In this document: positions 6,692 to 13,877 of the stretch, piece by piece
Layout of the letters: every line of letters begins with the position of its first letter
Numbering within the stretch: the stretch's first letter is position 1
IMG/VR virus record: IMGVR_UViG_3300042924_003258
Span: 1 to 58,092 of that record
Source of the DNA: a virus
Reading direction: 5' to 3' (one strand)
DNA: 58,092 bases
Notes under the pieces: model-generated
What the model was told of the DNA's origin: nothing
Database searches by the model: none
What the model saw: only the letters and a program-made list of their open reading frames with translations
Position numbers and translations under genes: made by a program

Positions 6692-7568
6692 TGCCCACCC
6701 CCATCGCCCTGTCCTTGGCGCGTTCCCGCCGCAGGTACGCCGAGAACTCTTCCCGCTCCTGCTGCGTCATGGGTGGTGGCTTGGGTGTGTCGTCGTCGTC
6801 GTCCGAAACGAGCGGGGTTTCCCACCGGGACTGGTTCAGGTACGTTTCCGCGTTGGGCACGAACTGCTGGCCCTGCTTCTGCCACTGCTCGGATTGGGAC
6901 ATGGCCCGGACGTGGCCGATGATCTTGTCTGCCAGCACGTCCAGTTTGCGGGCGCGCCACTTGTCTTCGCACTTGGACTTAGCGATTCGCTTTGGCTTGG
7001 GGTACGCCTGCCAGAAGTCTTCAAACCGAACCGCCTCACCACCCACAGCCCGACGCGGCTTCCGCGTCGCGGCGGGTGTTTTGTCCTCTACTCTCCTATC
7101 CTCTCCTATCCTCTCCTCTCCTAAGTCACTTGACGGGCAGTAGGCAGTCACTTGACCGTCACTAGGCGGGCACCCGACCGTCACTTGACCGTCACCTGAC
7201 GGGCAGTTGACCGTCACCTGACCGTCACTTTCAACCAGCCACCCCTCTTTTTGAAGCAATATCCACGCTTGTATGGCGTGTTCGATTGGCAACCCAAACG
7301 TCCGCGAGTACCGCTCGGGACCGAACGGGCCTCGGTCGTCGCGCAAAACCCCGTCCCGAAGTTGCCGTTTGCCGCGCCGGGCCATCCACTGAACCAGCAC
7401 ACCGAACACGCCAAACGCGATGGTGCCTTCGGGTGTGCGAGTCAAACACAGGAACGCCTCACCTGCCTTGGTGGGCCAGTTGACGTATCGGGGATGGTCG
7501 AGCGTCCGCGTTCGGTTGTTCTCGAACGTCTCGTTCCAGTCCTTGATCTTGTAAAGCGTTTCAGCCAT
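6684..7568 (-). CDS. Replication initiator, lambda O-like (294 aa)
   Basis: Starts MAETLYKIKDWNETFENN, after AGGGACGCGAGC. The N-terminal part (about 1-120) reads like a winged-helix origin-binding domain. Residues about 120-150 are three 11-residue repeats built on DGQVT, encoded by an iteron array. Then come a purine-tract-encoded acidic linker (LGEERIGEDRRVED) and the C-terminal signature FEDFWQAYPKPKRIAKSK ... VPNAETYLNQSRWE, typical of phage helicase-recruiting initiators. Located directly upstream of dnaB. An upstream GTG at 7610 and an ATG at 7595 are alternative starts. Confidence 0.85.
   Translation of the reverse strand: MAETLYKIKDWNETFENNRTRTLDHPRYVNWPTKAGEAFLCLTRTPEGTIAFGVFGVLVQWMARRGKRQLRDGVLRDDRGPFGPERYSRTFGLPIEHAIQAWILLQKEGWLVESDGQVTVNCPSGDGQVTVGCPPSDGQVTAYCPSSDLGEERIGEDRRVEDKTPAATRKPRRAVGGEAVRFEDFWQAYPKPKRIAKSKCEDKWRARKLDVLADKIIGHVRAMSQSEQWQKQGQQFVPNAETYLNQSRWETPLVSDDDDDTPKPPPMTQQEREEFSAYLRRERAKDRAMGVGSG
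7085..7122 (+). other. Pyrimidine tract next to the iteron array
   Basis: An unbroken stretch without G on the plus strand, built from CTCTCCTATC units. It lies ten bases from the first iteron and inside the initiator gene. In lambda-type origins an easily melted tract flanks the iterons, and this strand-asymmetric stretch could play that part. Confidence 0.55.
7132..7228 (+). repeat. Nine 11-bp iterons, probable replication origin
   Basis: Units start at 7132, 7143, 7154, 7165, 7176, 7187, 7198, 7209 and 7220, an exact 11-bp period. Five units (7154, 7176, 7187, 7209, 7220) contain GACCGTCAC and the other four are degenerate (GACGGGCAG, GGCAGTCAC, GGCGGGCAC). One helical turn per unit puts every site on one face of the DNA. 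The position inside an O-like initiator gene matches the lambda origin. Confidence 0.8.
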
Positions 7569-7627
7569 GCTCGCGTCCCTGCGACCTGTAAACATCCCAA
7601 AACCTTTCACTTGCTTTCAGAAGCGGT

Positions 7628-7795
7628 CTACTCGATCTTCCTGACAACGTTGCCCTGCTCGTAGTATCCGAGTTTGGCAAGTTCCTGAACGTGATTCCGC
7701 AGGTTCCAAATTGAGAACCCGATCATCCCGAACAAGCCAACGAAGAACACGATGAACGCCGCCGCTACCCACTTGCTGTCGCTGTCCTTTTCCAT
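7628..7795 (-). CDS. Small membrane protein (55 aa)
   Basis: Starts MEKDSDSKWVAAAF after CAGGAGTG. One transmembrane segment (VAAAFIVFFVGLFGMIGFSI, residues 9-28) is followed by a soluble tail (RNHVQELAKLGYYEQG), probably in a type II or type III arrangement. It lies between ssb and the initiator. Function unknown. Confidence 0.65.
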   Translation of the reverse strand: MEKDSDSKWVAAAFIVFFVGLFGMIGFSIWNLRNHVQELAKLGYYEQGNVVRKIE

Positions 7796-7828
7796 GCTGC
7801 ACTCCTGCGGCCAAGCCGCGAATCCAAT

Positions 7829-7858
7829 CCCCACCCTCCGCGTCTCCACGGAGGGGGG
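7829..7858 (-). terminator. Strong hairpin after ssb
   Basis: The arms CCCTCCG and CGGAGGG pair, extended by CCCC and GGGG with a mismatch, just after the ssb stop on the minus strand. There is no T-run, so it could be a processing or attenuating hairpin instead of a full terminator. Confidence 0.45.
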
Positions 7859-7868
7859 ACCACACCAA

Positions 7869-8309
7869 CTACCAGCCAATTTCGTTGGGAGCCATGGCCT
7901 GCGCCTCCTCGCCCGGCTGCTTGAACTTCTTGCCGCCAGCGGGCTTCTCGGCGGGCGCGGGGTCAAGGTCGCTGCCACCCTTGCCGCTGCCAAGGAACTG
8001 GAACGACTCAACCACAACCTTGATCTTGCTGCGCTTCTCGCCGTCCTTCTCCCACGAGTCCAGTTTCAACCGGCCATCGATGAACACCGGCTTGCCCTTC
8101 GCCAGATACTTCGCCATGATCTCAGCGGTCTTGCCCCACGCTTCGCAGTCAACGAAGGTGACTTCTTCCTTGTCCGCGCCCGCCTGGTCTTTCCACTTGC
8201 GATTGATCGCGAGGCCGATCTGGGCGACAGCCGTTCCGCTGCTGAGGTTCTTCAACTCCACGTCGCGAGTGAGATTCCCAATGAGGATGACTTTGTTGAC
8301 GTTTGCCAT
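7869..8309 (-). CDS. ssb: Single-stranded DNA-binding protein (146 aa)
   Basis: The OB-fold runs from MANVNKVILIGNLTRDVEL to VVVESFQFLG (about 1-105), with GTAVAQIGLAI and KGKPVFIDGRLKLDSW in the expected places. A Gly/Pro/Ala-rich linker leads to the tip NEIGW. Bacterial SSBs end in an acidic DDDIPF-type tip that binds host partners, so this tip is unusual. Co-translated with the RecT-like gene (TAATG overlap), which fits a recombination and replication module. Confidence 0.95.
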   Translation of the reverse strand: MANVNKVILIGNLTRDVELKNLSSGTAVAQIGLAINRKWKDQAGADKEEVTFVDCEAWGKTAEIMAKYLAKGKPVFIDGRLKLDSWEKDGEKRSKIKVVVESFQFLGSGKGGSDLDPAPAEKPAGGKKFKQPGEEAQAMAPNEIGW

Positions 8310-8965
8310 TACTTTGCTTTCTCCATGAGGGGCAGGACTTCACTCAGAAACTTTGGGCCGTCGTCGTCGGGTTCCAACTCGGCGGGCTTGGGCACGGCTT
8401 CGACTGTGACCGGCTCGACCTGCGGGGCTGGCTCGTCGTCCAGTTCCTCGCGGATGCCAACGCCTTGCAGCACGTCCGCGAACGCATCCCGCAACGCCCA
8501 CGACTTCGCACGCCATTCCAGCATCCGGCGCGGGTAGGATGACCAAGTGCCCTTGCCCGCAAGCCCGGCCTTCTTCGCGTCTGCCATTGAAAACTTGCGA
8601 ACCGTGGGGTTCTTGTCGCCCTCGCGGTAGACCGTGGCGACGGATGCCATCGCGTCACCCTCGCCCGTGGTTTCAACGTCGATGCCTTGGCACTTGCCGC
8701 TGGCCCGGACCACGGCGACCAGAGCATCGCCCCAGACGGTCGGCCTGCCGTTGATGACGGCGATGCCCTGCACAGCCTGAAACGGGTTCAGCCCCAGTAC
8801 CGCGCCGTGCATGATCGCCATGGTCGCCTGCTCCGGCGTCAACTTGGTCCAGCCCGAACGGACCAGCCCGTTCGCCATGCGGCTCGCTTGTGACAGCGTG
8901 CCAATCTCGGGCTTGCCGTCGCGTAGCACGATGTCTGTCTTCTCTTGCTTGACGATTTCGCTCAC
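8309..8965 (-). CDS. recT: RecT-like single-strand annealing protein (218 aa)
   Basis: Contains the RecT-family core QATMAIMHGAVLGLNPFQAV, INGRPTVWGDAL, then FSMADAKKAGLAGKG and RRMLEWRAKSWALRDAF. Family members pair complementary single strands and work with a partner exonuclease, encoded here directly upstream (8962-9789). The C-terminus is acidic and Pro-rich and may be a docking tail for SSB or the nuclease. Length is somewhat below E. coli RecT. Confidence 0.85.
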   Translation of the reverse strand: MSEIVKQEKTDIVLRDGKPEIGTLSQASRMANGLVRSGWTKLTPEQATMAIMHGAVLGLNPFQAVQGIAVINGRPTVWGDALVAVVRASGKCQGIDVETTGEGDAMASVATVYREGDKNPTVRKFSMADAKKAGLAGKGTWSSYPRRMLEWRAKSWALRDAFADVLQGVGIREELDDEPAPQVEPVTVEAVPKPAELEPDDDGPKFLSEVLPLMEKAK

Positions 8966-9789
8966 AGTTCAACCTCCATTCCGGCCACAGCCCACTTCGG
9001 CAACGCCAGCGGCCTCGGTGCGGTGTCGTAACCGGGCCACTTGCCCGCCTTCTCGCACGCGGCCACGTCCAGCAGCAGGCCGTTCAGCACATCGCCGAAG
9101 TAGTCACGCTGCTCTTTGGTCACTTGAAACACGTTGACGCCGTGGGGCGGTTCGTTCTCAACTGCGATGATCTCGACGGACTGGACCGCGATACCCGCCA
9201 TGCTGCACGCGCGTTCGTACATCGCTGCTTGCAGGGGGTAGCCGAAGTTCGCGGCGTCGCGCCCGAAGGCGTTGTCGCTGGCGTCCCGCGTGGTCTTGAT
9301 GTCCACGATGGTCGCGGCGTCGGCGAGAAGGATGATCTTGTCCAACCGGGCCTTGCACTTGATGCCGCTCGGGTCGTCCCACACGATGACCGTTTCGGTG
9401 TGCCCCGCCGTGTCACGCAGGGATCGGGCGTGCGGGTGCATGGAGATGCGCCGGGCCATGCCGCGAACCGCTTGGGCCTGCTCTTGCGAGAGGATCGAGC
9501 GGCCATCGGCCACCTTGACCAAGGCGGCGTATTCGTCCTTGCCTTGCTTGGTGCGACGATCCGGTACGTCCGCGATAAGGAACCGCACATCGAACGTCGG
9601 GCGTTCCAGCAACCAGCAATGCAACGCCTCGCCAACGAGCATCGCATCCGACTGCTCGGAGCGTTCGCCGTTCATAGCCTCGAACGCATGGGCCATGCTT
9701 CGCCGACCGTGCTTGATTGACGAGTAGTTCCACGCCTTGATCGCGGCGTACTCGTGCATGGGCATGTTGTGATACATCGCTGCTGCCAT
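8962..9789 (-). CDS. RecE/PDDEXK-type exonuclease (275 aa)
   Basis: Motifs GEALHCWLLERP (about 53-64) and KARLDKIILLADAATIVDIKTT hold the nuclease D-x(n)-DxK residues. YPLQAAMYERA is the family's downstream Q-x3-Y motif. This is the exonuclease partner of the RecT-like protein; it would resect double-strand ends to expose single strands. Start chosen at MAAAMYHNMP; MYHNMP, four codons later, is equally possible. Recombination pairs of this kind also drive gene exchange between phages. Confidence 0.8.
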   Translation of the reverse strand: MAAAMYHNMPMHEYAAIKAWNYSSIKHGRRSMAHAFEAMNGERSEQSDAMLVGEALHCWLLERPTFDVRFLIADVPDRRTKQGKDEYAALVKVADGRSILSQEQAQAVRGMARRISMHPHARSLRDTAGHTETVIVWDDPSGIKCKARLDKIILLADAATIVDIKTTRDASDNAFGRDAANFGYPLQAAMYERACSMAGIAVQSVEIIAVENEPPHGVNVFQVTKEQRDYFGDVLNGLLLDVAACEKAGKWPGYDTAPRPLALPKWAVAGMEVEL

Positions 9790-9899
9790 AAACCCACCAG
9801 CCCCGTTCCCGAGGCTGGCGAAGTAGGGATGCTCCCAGCACCCTTCGCGCCTCTCCATCGGGCAATGGAGGTTCGGGCGGCGCGGCCCATGTAAACCCA

Positions 9900-9926
9900 C
9901 CCCGCGCGGCTACACGCGAGGCGGGG
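9900..9926 (-). terminator. GC-rich hairpin after 9940-10227
   Basis: CCCCGC pairs with GCGGGG, with an inner CGCG pair, right after the stop codon. It is followed on the minus strand by GTGGGTTTAC. Member of a family of similar 3' hairpins in 9.9-17.7 kb. Confidence 0.55.
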
Positions 9927-9939
9927 AGAGGAGGAGAGG

Positions 9940-10227
9940 TCAGGGGTTCTTTCCGGCAAAGACTTCGCGCATCTCTGCAAACGCTTCTCGCCTGCCTTGT
10001 TCAAGGCCATACTGGAATCCGGCCTTCCACGAATCAGCAGAGACTCGCGCGTACGACAAGGCCGTAGCAGCCAAAGACGTGCCATCCGTGGCACTCGGCG
10101 GAGGAGTCGCCGGGGCGTCCTGCCCAGCCTGAGAGAGTTTGGTTTCGGTCGCGCCAGCAGTGCGGCGTACGAAGTCCGCTTGCTCCTGCTCGATGGTCGT
10201 GTCGTCTACTTGGTGTTCAGTTGCCAT
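9940..10227 (-). CDS. Hypothetical protein (95 aa)
   Basis: Starts MATEHQVDDTTIEQEQ after GGGAGGCAAG. A Pro/Thr/Ser-rich middle (APATPPPSATDGTS) separates two helical parts, and the C-terminal helix (FQYGLEQGRREAFAEMREVF) is amphipathic. No family recognised. Confidence 0.6.
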   Translation of the reverse strand: MATEHQVDDTTIEQEQADFVRRTAGATETKLSQAGQDAPATPPPSATDGTSLAATALSYARVSADSWKAGFQYGLEQGRREAFAEMREVFAGKNP

Positions 10228-10378
10228 CTTGCCTCCCATCTACCACCGCATCCGCCGCATCCTGCACCGGATCGCGCGGCATGTCTCGCGACCACGCACA
10301 CCAGTCGCACAGGACCGTGCCCAACGCAACGCGCGTTGGGTCGCCACAGTCAGGGCAGTGTGTTGGGTCGTGTATCAA
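10217..10378 (-). CDS. Zinc-ribbon microprotein, TTG start (53 aa)
   Basis: Reading from a TTG just after GGTGGGG gives IHDPTHCPDCGDPTRVALG, then TVLCDWCAWSRDM and an acidic tail. It has two CxxC knuckles spaced like a zinc ribbon. The stop overlaps the start of the next gene. Without an ATG it is easily missed; codon content and the knuckles support it. Confidence 0.6.
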   Translation of the reverse strand: MIHDPTHCPDCGDPTRVALGTVLCDWCAWSRDMPRDPVQDAADAVVDGRQDGN

Positions 10379-10382
10379 AACC

Positions 10383-10408
10383 CCACCGCGCCGCATCCGA
10401 CGCGGTGG
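10383..10408 (-). terminator. Hairpin plus T-run after 10420-10653
   Basis: CCACCGCG and CGCGGTGG form a perfect 8-bp stem, followed on the minus strand by GGTTTTG. It has the form of an intrinsic terminator. The TTG of the next small gene lies in its tail, so readthrough or reinitiation control is possible. Confidence 0.6.
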
Positions 10409-10419
10409 AGCGAGTCGCG

Positions 10420-10653
10420 CTAGTGCGCGGATGTGACGGGTGACTCGTTCAAACGCCGAATCAGCGCGTCTGCCTGACTAACCGAATACGCGGCAAGTTC
10501 AACAAAGCCGGTATCGATGTACGCCTCGTTCGCGCAGAACCCCTGCATCGCCATCGCCGCGAACAACTCGCGTTTGGTGAGGCCAGCACTTGCGTTGATT
10601 CGACTCACTGTCGCGTCTTGAAGCGGAAACGCCGGTTCATTTGCTTGGCTCAC
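10420..10653 (-). CDS. Hypothetical protein, GTG start (77 aa)
   Basis: GTG start with GGAGGTGCGAA upstream, reading VSQANEPAFPLQDATVSR; GTGA-coupled to the upstream gene. The motif GLTKRELFAAMAMQGF is shared with many small phage proteins of unknown role. The rest is helical. Confidence 0.65.
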   Translation of the reverse strand: MSQANEPAFPLQDATVSRINASAGLTKRELFAAMAMQGFCANEAYIDTGFVELAAYSVSQADALIRRLNESPVTSAH

Positions 10654-10859
10654 TTCGCACCTCCAAACAACACGCAGCCCCACCAACCAAGTGCGATCAT
10701 GCCCGCGTTCAACGCCGCCAGCAACAACGATGTCGCTAGCCTCCCGCCGGGTGAATCCACGGACGCGCCGGGCTTCTTCGGAAGCGAGTTCGCATAGAAC
10801 GAAAACAGCGGCCAGAAGACCAACGCAAACGCCACGAACACAAAGAAGATGGCCTTCAT
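10650..10859 (-). CDS. Two-pass membrane protein (69 aa)
   Basis: Two hydrophobic segments, FFVFVAFALVFWPLFSFY (residues 5-22) and LLLAALNAGMIALGWWGCVL (about 45-64), joined by a short polar loop. Small inner-membrane proteins of this kind in early regions can be superinfection-exclusion factors or holin-like; nothing here decides between them. Confidence 0.65.
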   Translation of the reverse strand: MKAIFFVFVAFALVFWPLFSFYANSLPKKPGASVDSPGGRLATSLLLAALNAGMIALGWWGCVLFGGAK

Positions 10860-11248
10860 TGCCCACCCCCTGCGGCGCGGAAGGCGGAAAGGGCCGAATC
10901 AATCTTGTCTAGGTAGATTCCATAGTCGCCAGCCACCCTCGCATACTCATCGTTTGCCGCCTCCGCCAACTCCCTCGCCGCCCTCACAAACTCAGCGGGG
11001 TTGGGGATGCCTGCCAAGGCGTTGACGCAGGAGACGATGCGGGTGGCGTTGGCAAGTGCCTCGTTCGGCTTGATGCCGTCGATGTTTGTCGCGCTTTGGA
11101 ACCCGCAGACTTCGCCGCGATACTTCTCGGCGTTCAATTGAACGACGTAGCCAACCCATTCGGTACTCAGACCCCTAACAAGACAGCCGACCTGCTTGAA
11201 CTCGCCTTCTGCCAACCACGGCTCCGGCGTGTGTTTCTGCTCACTCAT
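10856..11248 (-). CDS. Hypothetical HTPEPW-family protein (130 aa)
   Basis: Begins MSEQKHTPEPWLAEGEF and continues NEALANATRIVSCVNALAG, the hallmarks of a widespread small phage protein family without known function. A distant paralogue is encoded at 13874-14215 (KHTEGPW ... MANARLIAASPCLLAAL). Overlaps the excisionase-like gene by four bases. Confidence 0.7.
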   Translation of the reverse strand: MSEQKHTPEPWLAEGEFKQVGCLVRGLSTEWVGYVVQLNAEKYRGEVCGFQSATNIDGIKPNEALANATRIVSCVNALAGIPNPAEFVRAARELAEAANDEYARVAGDYGIYLDKIDSALSAFRAAGGGQ

Positions 11249-11442
11249 CGCACACCTCCCAAAACTCTCTCAGCCCTCGCCTCGCGCCAAGCGAGAACGT
11301 CCCGCTCGCGCCATTGCAGGCGTTTTTCTACTCGCTCGGGTTGGGGGAACTGGTGGTTCCGAATCCTGCGGTCGATGAACTGGTACGGATGCGACCCCTC
11401 ATAACCAAGCAATCTTGCTACGTCCTTCGCTTCAAGCCACAT
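11245..11442 (-). CDS. Excisionase/AlpA-like DNA-binding protein (65 aa)
   Basis: MWLEAKDVARLLGYEGSHPY begins a MerR/AlpA-type winged helix, followed by IDRRIRNHQFPQPERVEK and RWRERDVLAW-like text (LQWRERDVLAWREAR). The second part matches the wing and recognition helix of excisionases. It lies 21 bp downstream of the integrase on the same strand, which supports a role in directing excision. Confidence 0.75.
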   Translation of the reverse strand: MWLEAKDVARLLGYEGSHPYQFIDRRIRNHQFPQPERVEKRLQWRERDVLAWREARAERVLGGVR

Positions 11443-11463
11443 GGCAAAAGTATACCGTTTTCT

Positions 11464-12588
11464 CTATCTGGCGTCAAGGGTTTGTAGCAGATTTTCTCCA
11501 TTGACTTCGCAAACCATTGTGGCTATGTGAGTTGCGGACACGAGCGAGGCAATGCGACTGGCAGGGAACCGCTCGTAGTAATACTTCTTGACCGTTTCCT
11601 CCGTGTCGCCAAGGGCCTCCGCGACCAACTGGAACGACGCCCCGCCGCGTATCCAGTCCGTAGCCAATGACTTACGCAGCGTGTGCAGGGGCTTGCCGTA
11701 GTCTGCAATACCCGCCTCGATCCTCGCCTTGTCGATGATGCGGGCGTGGTGTTCACGGAAGCCACGGCAAGGCCCGTCGTCGTAACTCTCGTCCTGCGCC
11801 TTGAGCAGCAGACCCGCGAGGGTTGCGTCCATTGGGGCGAATCGGTCCCGCTGTTTGGTGCCCCGGTCCATGCGCCCGTTGCTCTCGCGGACGGGAATGT
11901 GAATGACGTTGTTGTGCCATTGAATGTCGGTCCATCGCAGGTTGCGTATCTCCTCGCGACGAAGCCCAGCCCGGCGTGCGATGCTGAACGCGAGGAACGC
12001 CGTGGGGTTGGTGATGTACCCGGCGATGGCGTCGGCCTGTGCCTGCGACACGTAGGACCAACCAGCAGCCCCGCCCGCCGCGATGTTCAGCGTGTGCGTG
12101 CGTAGGGCCTTCTTCGCGAACGGGTTTCGCTGGGCGAGGGGTGTGGAGCGATTCACCGCGTACTCGAAGACCACGCCAAGCCGGGCCACGATGCCCGCGA
12201 TGGTGTTGGCACTCAACTTGTCCGAGTCGCGGCCCTTCGCATCCCTCAAGTGATTCACGAACTGGCGTGCGTGTTCGGCCCCAACGTCGCGTACCCGCTT
12301 GTTGCCGATGACGCCGATGAGCCGGTCGATGGCGGCAACCTGGTCGGCTAGCGTCTTCGCGTTGAGGTCCGTGCGTTCCAGCCGGTAGGCGTCACGCCAC
12401 GCGAGGAGCGTTGTGGGGTCCACCCTCCCGACCATGACGCCACGCTCGGCAATGCGTTGAGTCGCCAGCCGTTCGGCGTCCTTCTTGCCGCCGATAGCGT
12501 CCTTGCGGCCCAGCGATTCACGCGAGCGCGTTCCATCGGGCAACTGATAGGACAACTGCCAGTAGTCGCCGTTAGACCGGACGCGCAT
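11464..12588 (-). CDS. int: Tyrosine recombinase integrase (374 aa)
   Basis: Start MRVRSNGDYW with GCGGAG upstream. The N-terminal arm-binding and core-binding parts (1-170) precede the catalytic domain. Arg I lies in RRAGLRREEIRNL (R210), a Lys in GTKQRD (K245), and H-x2-R in LHTLRKSLATDW (H302, R305). The tyrosine is in TVKKYYYERF (about 336-338). The His usually after LG is Asp here (LGD). It would integrate and excise the phage at att sites. attP was not located; the flanking gaps are too short to hold one. Confidence 0.95.
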   Translation of the reverse strand: MRVRSNGDYWQLSYQLPDGTRSRESLGRKDAIGGKKDAERLATQRIAERGVMVGRVDPTTLLAWRDAYRLERTDLNAKTLADQVAAIDRLIGVIGNKRVRDVGAEHARQFVNHLRDAKGRDSDKLSANTIAGIVARLGVVFEYAVNRSTPLAQRNPFAKKALRTHTLNIAAGGAAGWSYVSQAQADAIAGYITNPTAFLAFSIARRAGLRREEIRNLRWTDIQWHNNVIHIPVRESNGRMDRGTKQRDRFAPMDATLAGLLLKAQDESYDDGPCRGFREHHARIIDKARIEAGIADYGKPLHTLRKSLATDWIRGGASFQLVAEALGDTEETVKKYYYERFPASRIASLVSATHIATMVCEVNGENLLQTLDAR

Positions 12589-12901
12589 GGGGATTCTCCG
12601 CGTAGGACACAGCAAACTCGGCGGCGGCGAGCGCAACGGCTTCTTGTTCGCTTGTCGCACTGGCCTTGCAGTAGATTCTACGGTCGCCGTCCGTCAGTTT
12701 GACTTCGGTGTGTCCGCGTTCCCACCGCACCAACTCAATAACGCACGCCGGTCGGCCTTTGGCTTTGTCGCCAGCGTTGAGCCACGCCTTGACCATTTCG
12801 CAAAGTTCGGCATCAGAAGTAAACGCGCGGGCAACGCCAGAGAGATGATACCCACGGCTACCAAAAAGCCCCGCCACCTTCGCATCCAATTCACGATTCA
12901 T
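12572..12901 (-). CDS. Hypothetical protein (109 aa)
   Basis: MNRELDAKVAGLFGSRGYHL followed by a beta-rich middle (CVIELVRWERGHTEVKLTDG) and a C-terminal Ala-rich helix (EQEAVALAAAEFAVSYAE). Ends inside the integrase gene start, so the two are translationally linked. Confidence 0.65.
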   Translation of the reverse strand: MNRELDAKVAGLFGSRGYHLSGVARAFTSDAELCEMVKAWLNAGDKAKGRPACVIELVRWERGHTEVKLTDGDRRIYCKASATSEQEAVALAAAEFAVSYAENPHARPV

Positions 12902-12911
12902 TACTGGACTC

Positions 12912-13118
12912 CTATCGCGTCAACATCGCGTCGCCTGCGTCTACCTGATCTAACTGCTGGTTGTAGTGTCTCGGCACGTCACGAGCAACCACAAGCACGA
13001 CTTTGCCATTAGCAACGGCCACCGCGCAAACCTTTCCCTTGAATGGCGTTGAACCCTCCGGCATCCACTTCCGGTAAGACACCTCTACTCCGACGAGATT
13101 GCTCAGTACGTCAGACAT
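12912..13118 (-). CDS. Hypothetical beta-rich protein (68 aa)
   Basis: MSDVLSNLVGVEVSYRKW then GKVCAVAVANGKVVLVVARD, an SH3-like or OB-like small beta barrel by pattern. Its 3' neighbour overlaps its start. Confidence 0.6.
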   Translation of the reverse strand: MSDVLSNLVGVEVSYRKWMPEGSTPFKGKVCAVAVANGKVVLVVARDVPRHYNQQLDQVDAGDAMLTR

Positions 13119-13353
13119 CCTTAGCCTCCTTTCGATTGCCTGTCAGGTCGCGGTAATGCGCCCCCTCCGGCGTGTTGTGCGTGAGGAACCGCGCGGCCTT
13201 GATCGGGTCGGCGATGCTAACCGCAGCGTGCAGGGCGAGAGTCTTCGGCACGGGCTTGCCCATGATCCGCGTGAGGTCGTCGGCGAGCCTGTTCAGCGTG
13301 TCGTCCGTGCCCCATGATGGGGCCAGCATGTAGATTGTGCGTTTGGCGGGCAT
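13111..13353 (-). CDS. Hypothetical protein (80 aa)
   Basis: Start MPAKRTIYMLAPSWGTDDT. Its Shine-Dalgarno (GAGGGG) forms the 3' arm of the hairpin at 13361-13382, so folding of that hairpin would hide the ribosome site. No family recognised. Confidence 0.6.
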   Translation of the reverse strand: MPAKRTIYMLAPSWGTDDTLNRLADDLTRIMGKPVPKTLALHAAVSIADPIKAARFLTHNTPEGAHYRDLTGNRKEAKDV

Positions 13354-13360
13354 AATCCGA

Positions 13361-13382
13361 CCCCTCGCGTTTCGGCGAGGGG
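13361..13382 (-). promoter_or_regulatory. Hairpin hiding the Shine-Dalgarno of 13111-13353
   Basis: CCCCTCGC and GCGAGGGG form a perfect 8-bp stem with a six-base loop, after the stop of 13389-13637. The downstream arm contains the GAGGGG that precedes the ATG at 13353. It could act as both terminator and translational gate. Confidence 0.55.
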
Positions 13383-13388
13383 GCGGGT

Positions 13389-13637
13389 TCAAATCATCTC
13401 GTCCTGATGCCATTCGACTTCCCAATCCGACATGGGCAGGCTGCCCCAGCCGTTGTTTGTCCCAATGGCGACGTTGAAGGAAAACTCGTAGCCGTGCGAC
13501 TCAATCGCGTTGCGTGTCCGAACGATGCCGCAACCACAGGCGTTGGCGATGTCAGACAGGCTGCGCGTTTTGTTCTCCGACTTGGCCAGCATCTTGCGGG
13601 CAGTCTCGATGATGGTTTGTGTGCTTACCCGTGCCAT
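13389..13637 (-). CDS. Possible helix-turn-helix protein (82 aa)
   Basis: MARVSTQTIIETARKMLAKS then RSLSDIANACGCGIVRTRNA, which has the spacing of a helix-turn-helix, followed by a beta-like acidic tail. It might be a small regulator; the call rests on pattern only. Confidence 0.55.
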   Translation of the reverse strand: MARVSTQTIIETARKMLAKSENKTRSLSDIANACGCGIVRTRNAIESHGYEFSFNVAIGTNNGWGSLPMSDWEVEWHQDEMI

Positions 13638-13679
13638 TCGTTTCCTTTCTGCGTTTCGGCGAGGGGTGGGGTGGGGTGG

Positions 13680-13877
13680 TTACTTGGTCTGCTTCGGCAA
13701 CAACCGATCCGCACACCGCTTGCACAGCCATCGCCCACGGCTGCAACGGACGTACCCGTGTTTCTCGGCCTCAGCTATGCACTGATTGCGCGTCGTCGCG
13801 CCCCAGACGTTTGTAGATGGGTCGTCGCAGTCGGGCGAGTCGCAACGAACGCCATATTCGACGATTCGTACGATCAC
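13680..13877 (-). CDS. Zinc-ribbon small protein (65 aa)
   Basis: Two Cys clusters, CDSPDC (residues 12-17) and CSRGRWLCKRC (about 45-55), frame a short helix (NQCIAEAEKHGY). This is the pattern of a small phage zinc ribbon. Stop is followed by the CCACCCC repeat typical of this region. Confidence 0.7.
   Translation of the reverse strand: MIVRIVEYGVRCDSPDCDDPSTNVWGATTRNQCIAEAEKHGYVRCSRGRWLCKRCADRLLPKQTK

Larger units (their letters stand above)
1..6918. repeat. Left copy of a large diverged direct repeat
   Basis: This segment matches 53592-58092 in the same orientation. It is about 2.4 kb longer because it carries extra genes (a DUF5131 gene and neighbours at 3388-4675, longer small genes at 119-932). 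The part from about 5829 to 6918 looks identical by eye to 57003-58092, and differences build up to the left. The last bases of the window align with 6918. Confidence 0.9.

Noticed and set aside
7132-7228. Array considered as a CRISPR
   Set aside because: The period is 11 bp with no spacers; units form a continuous in-frame protein repeat. Iterons fit better. No CRISPR array was seen elsewhere.
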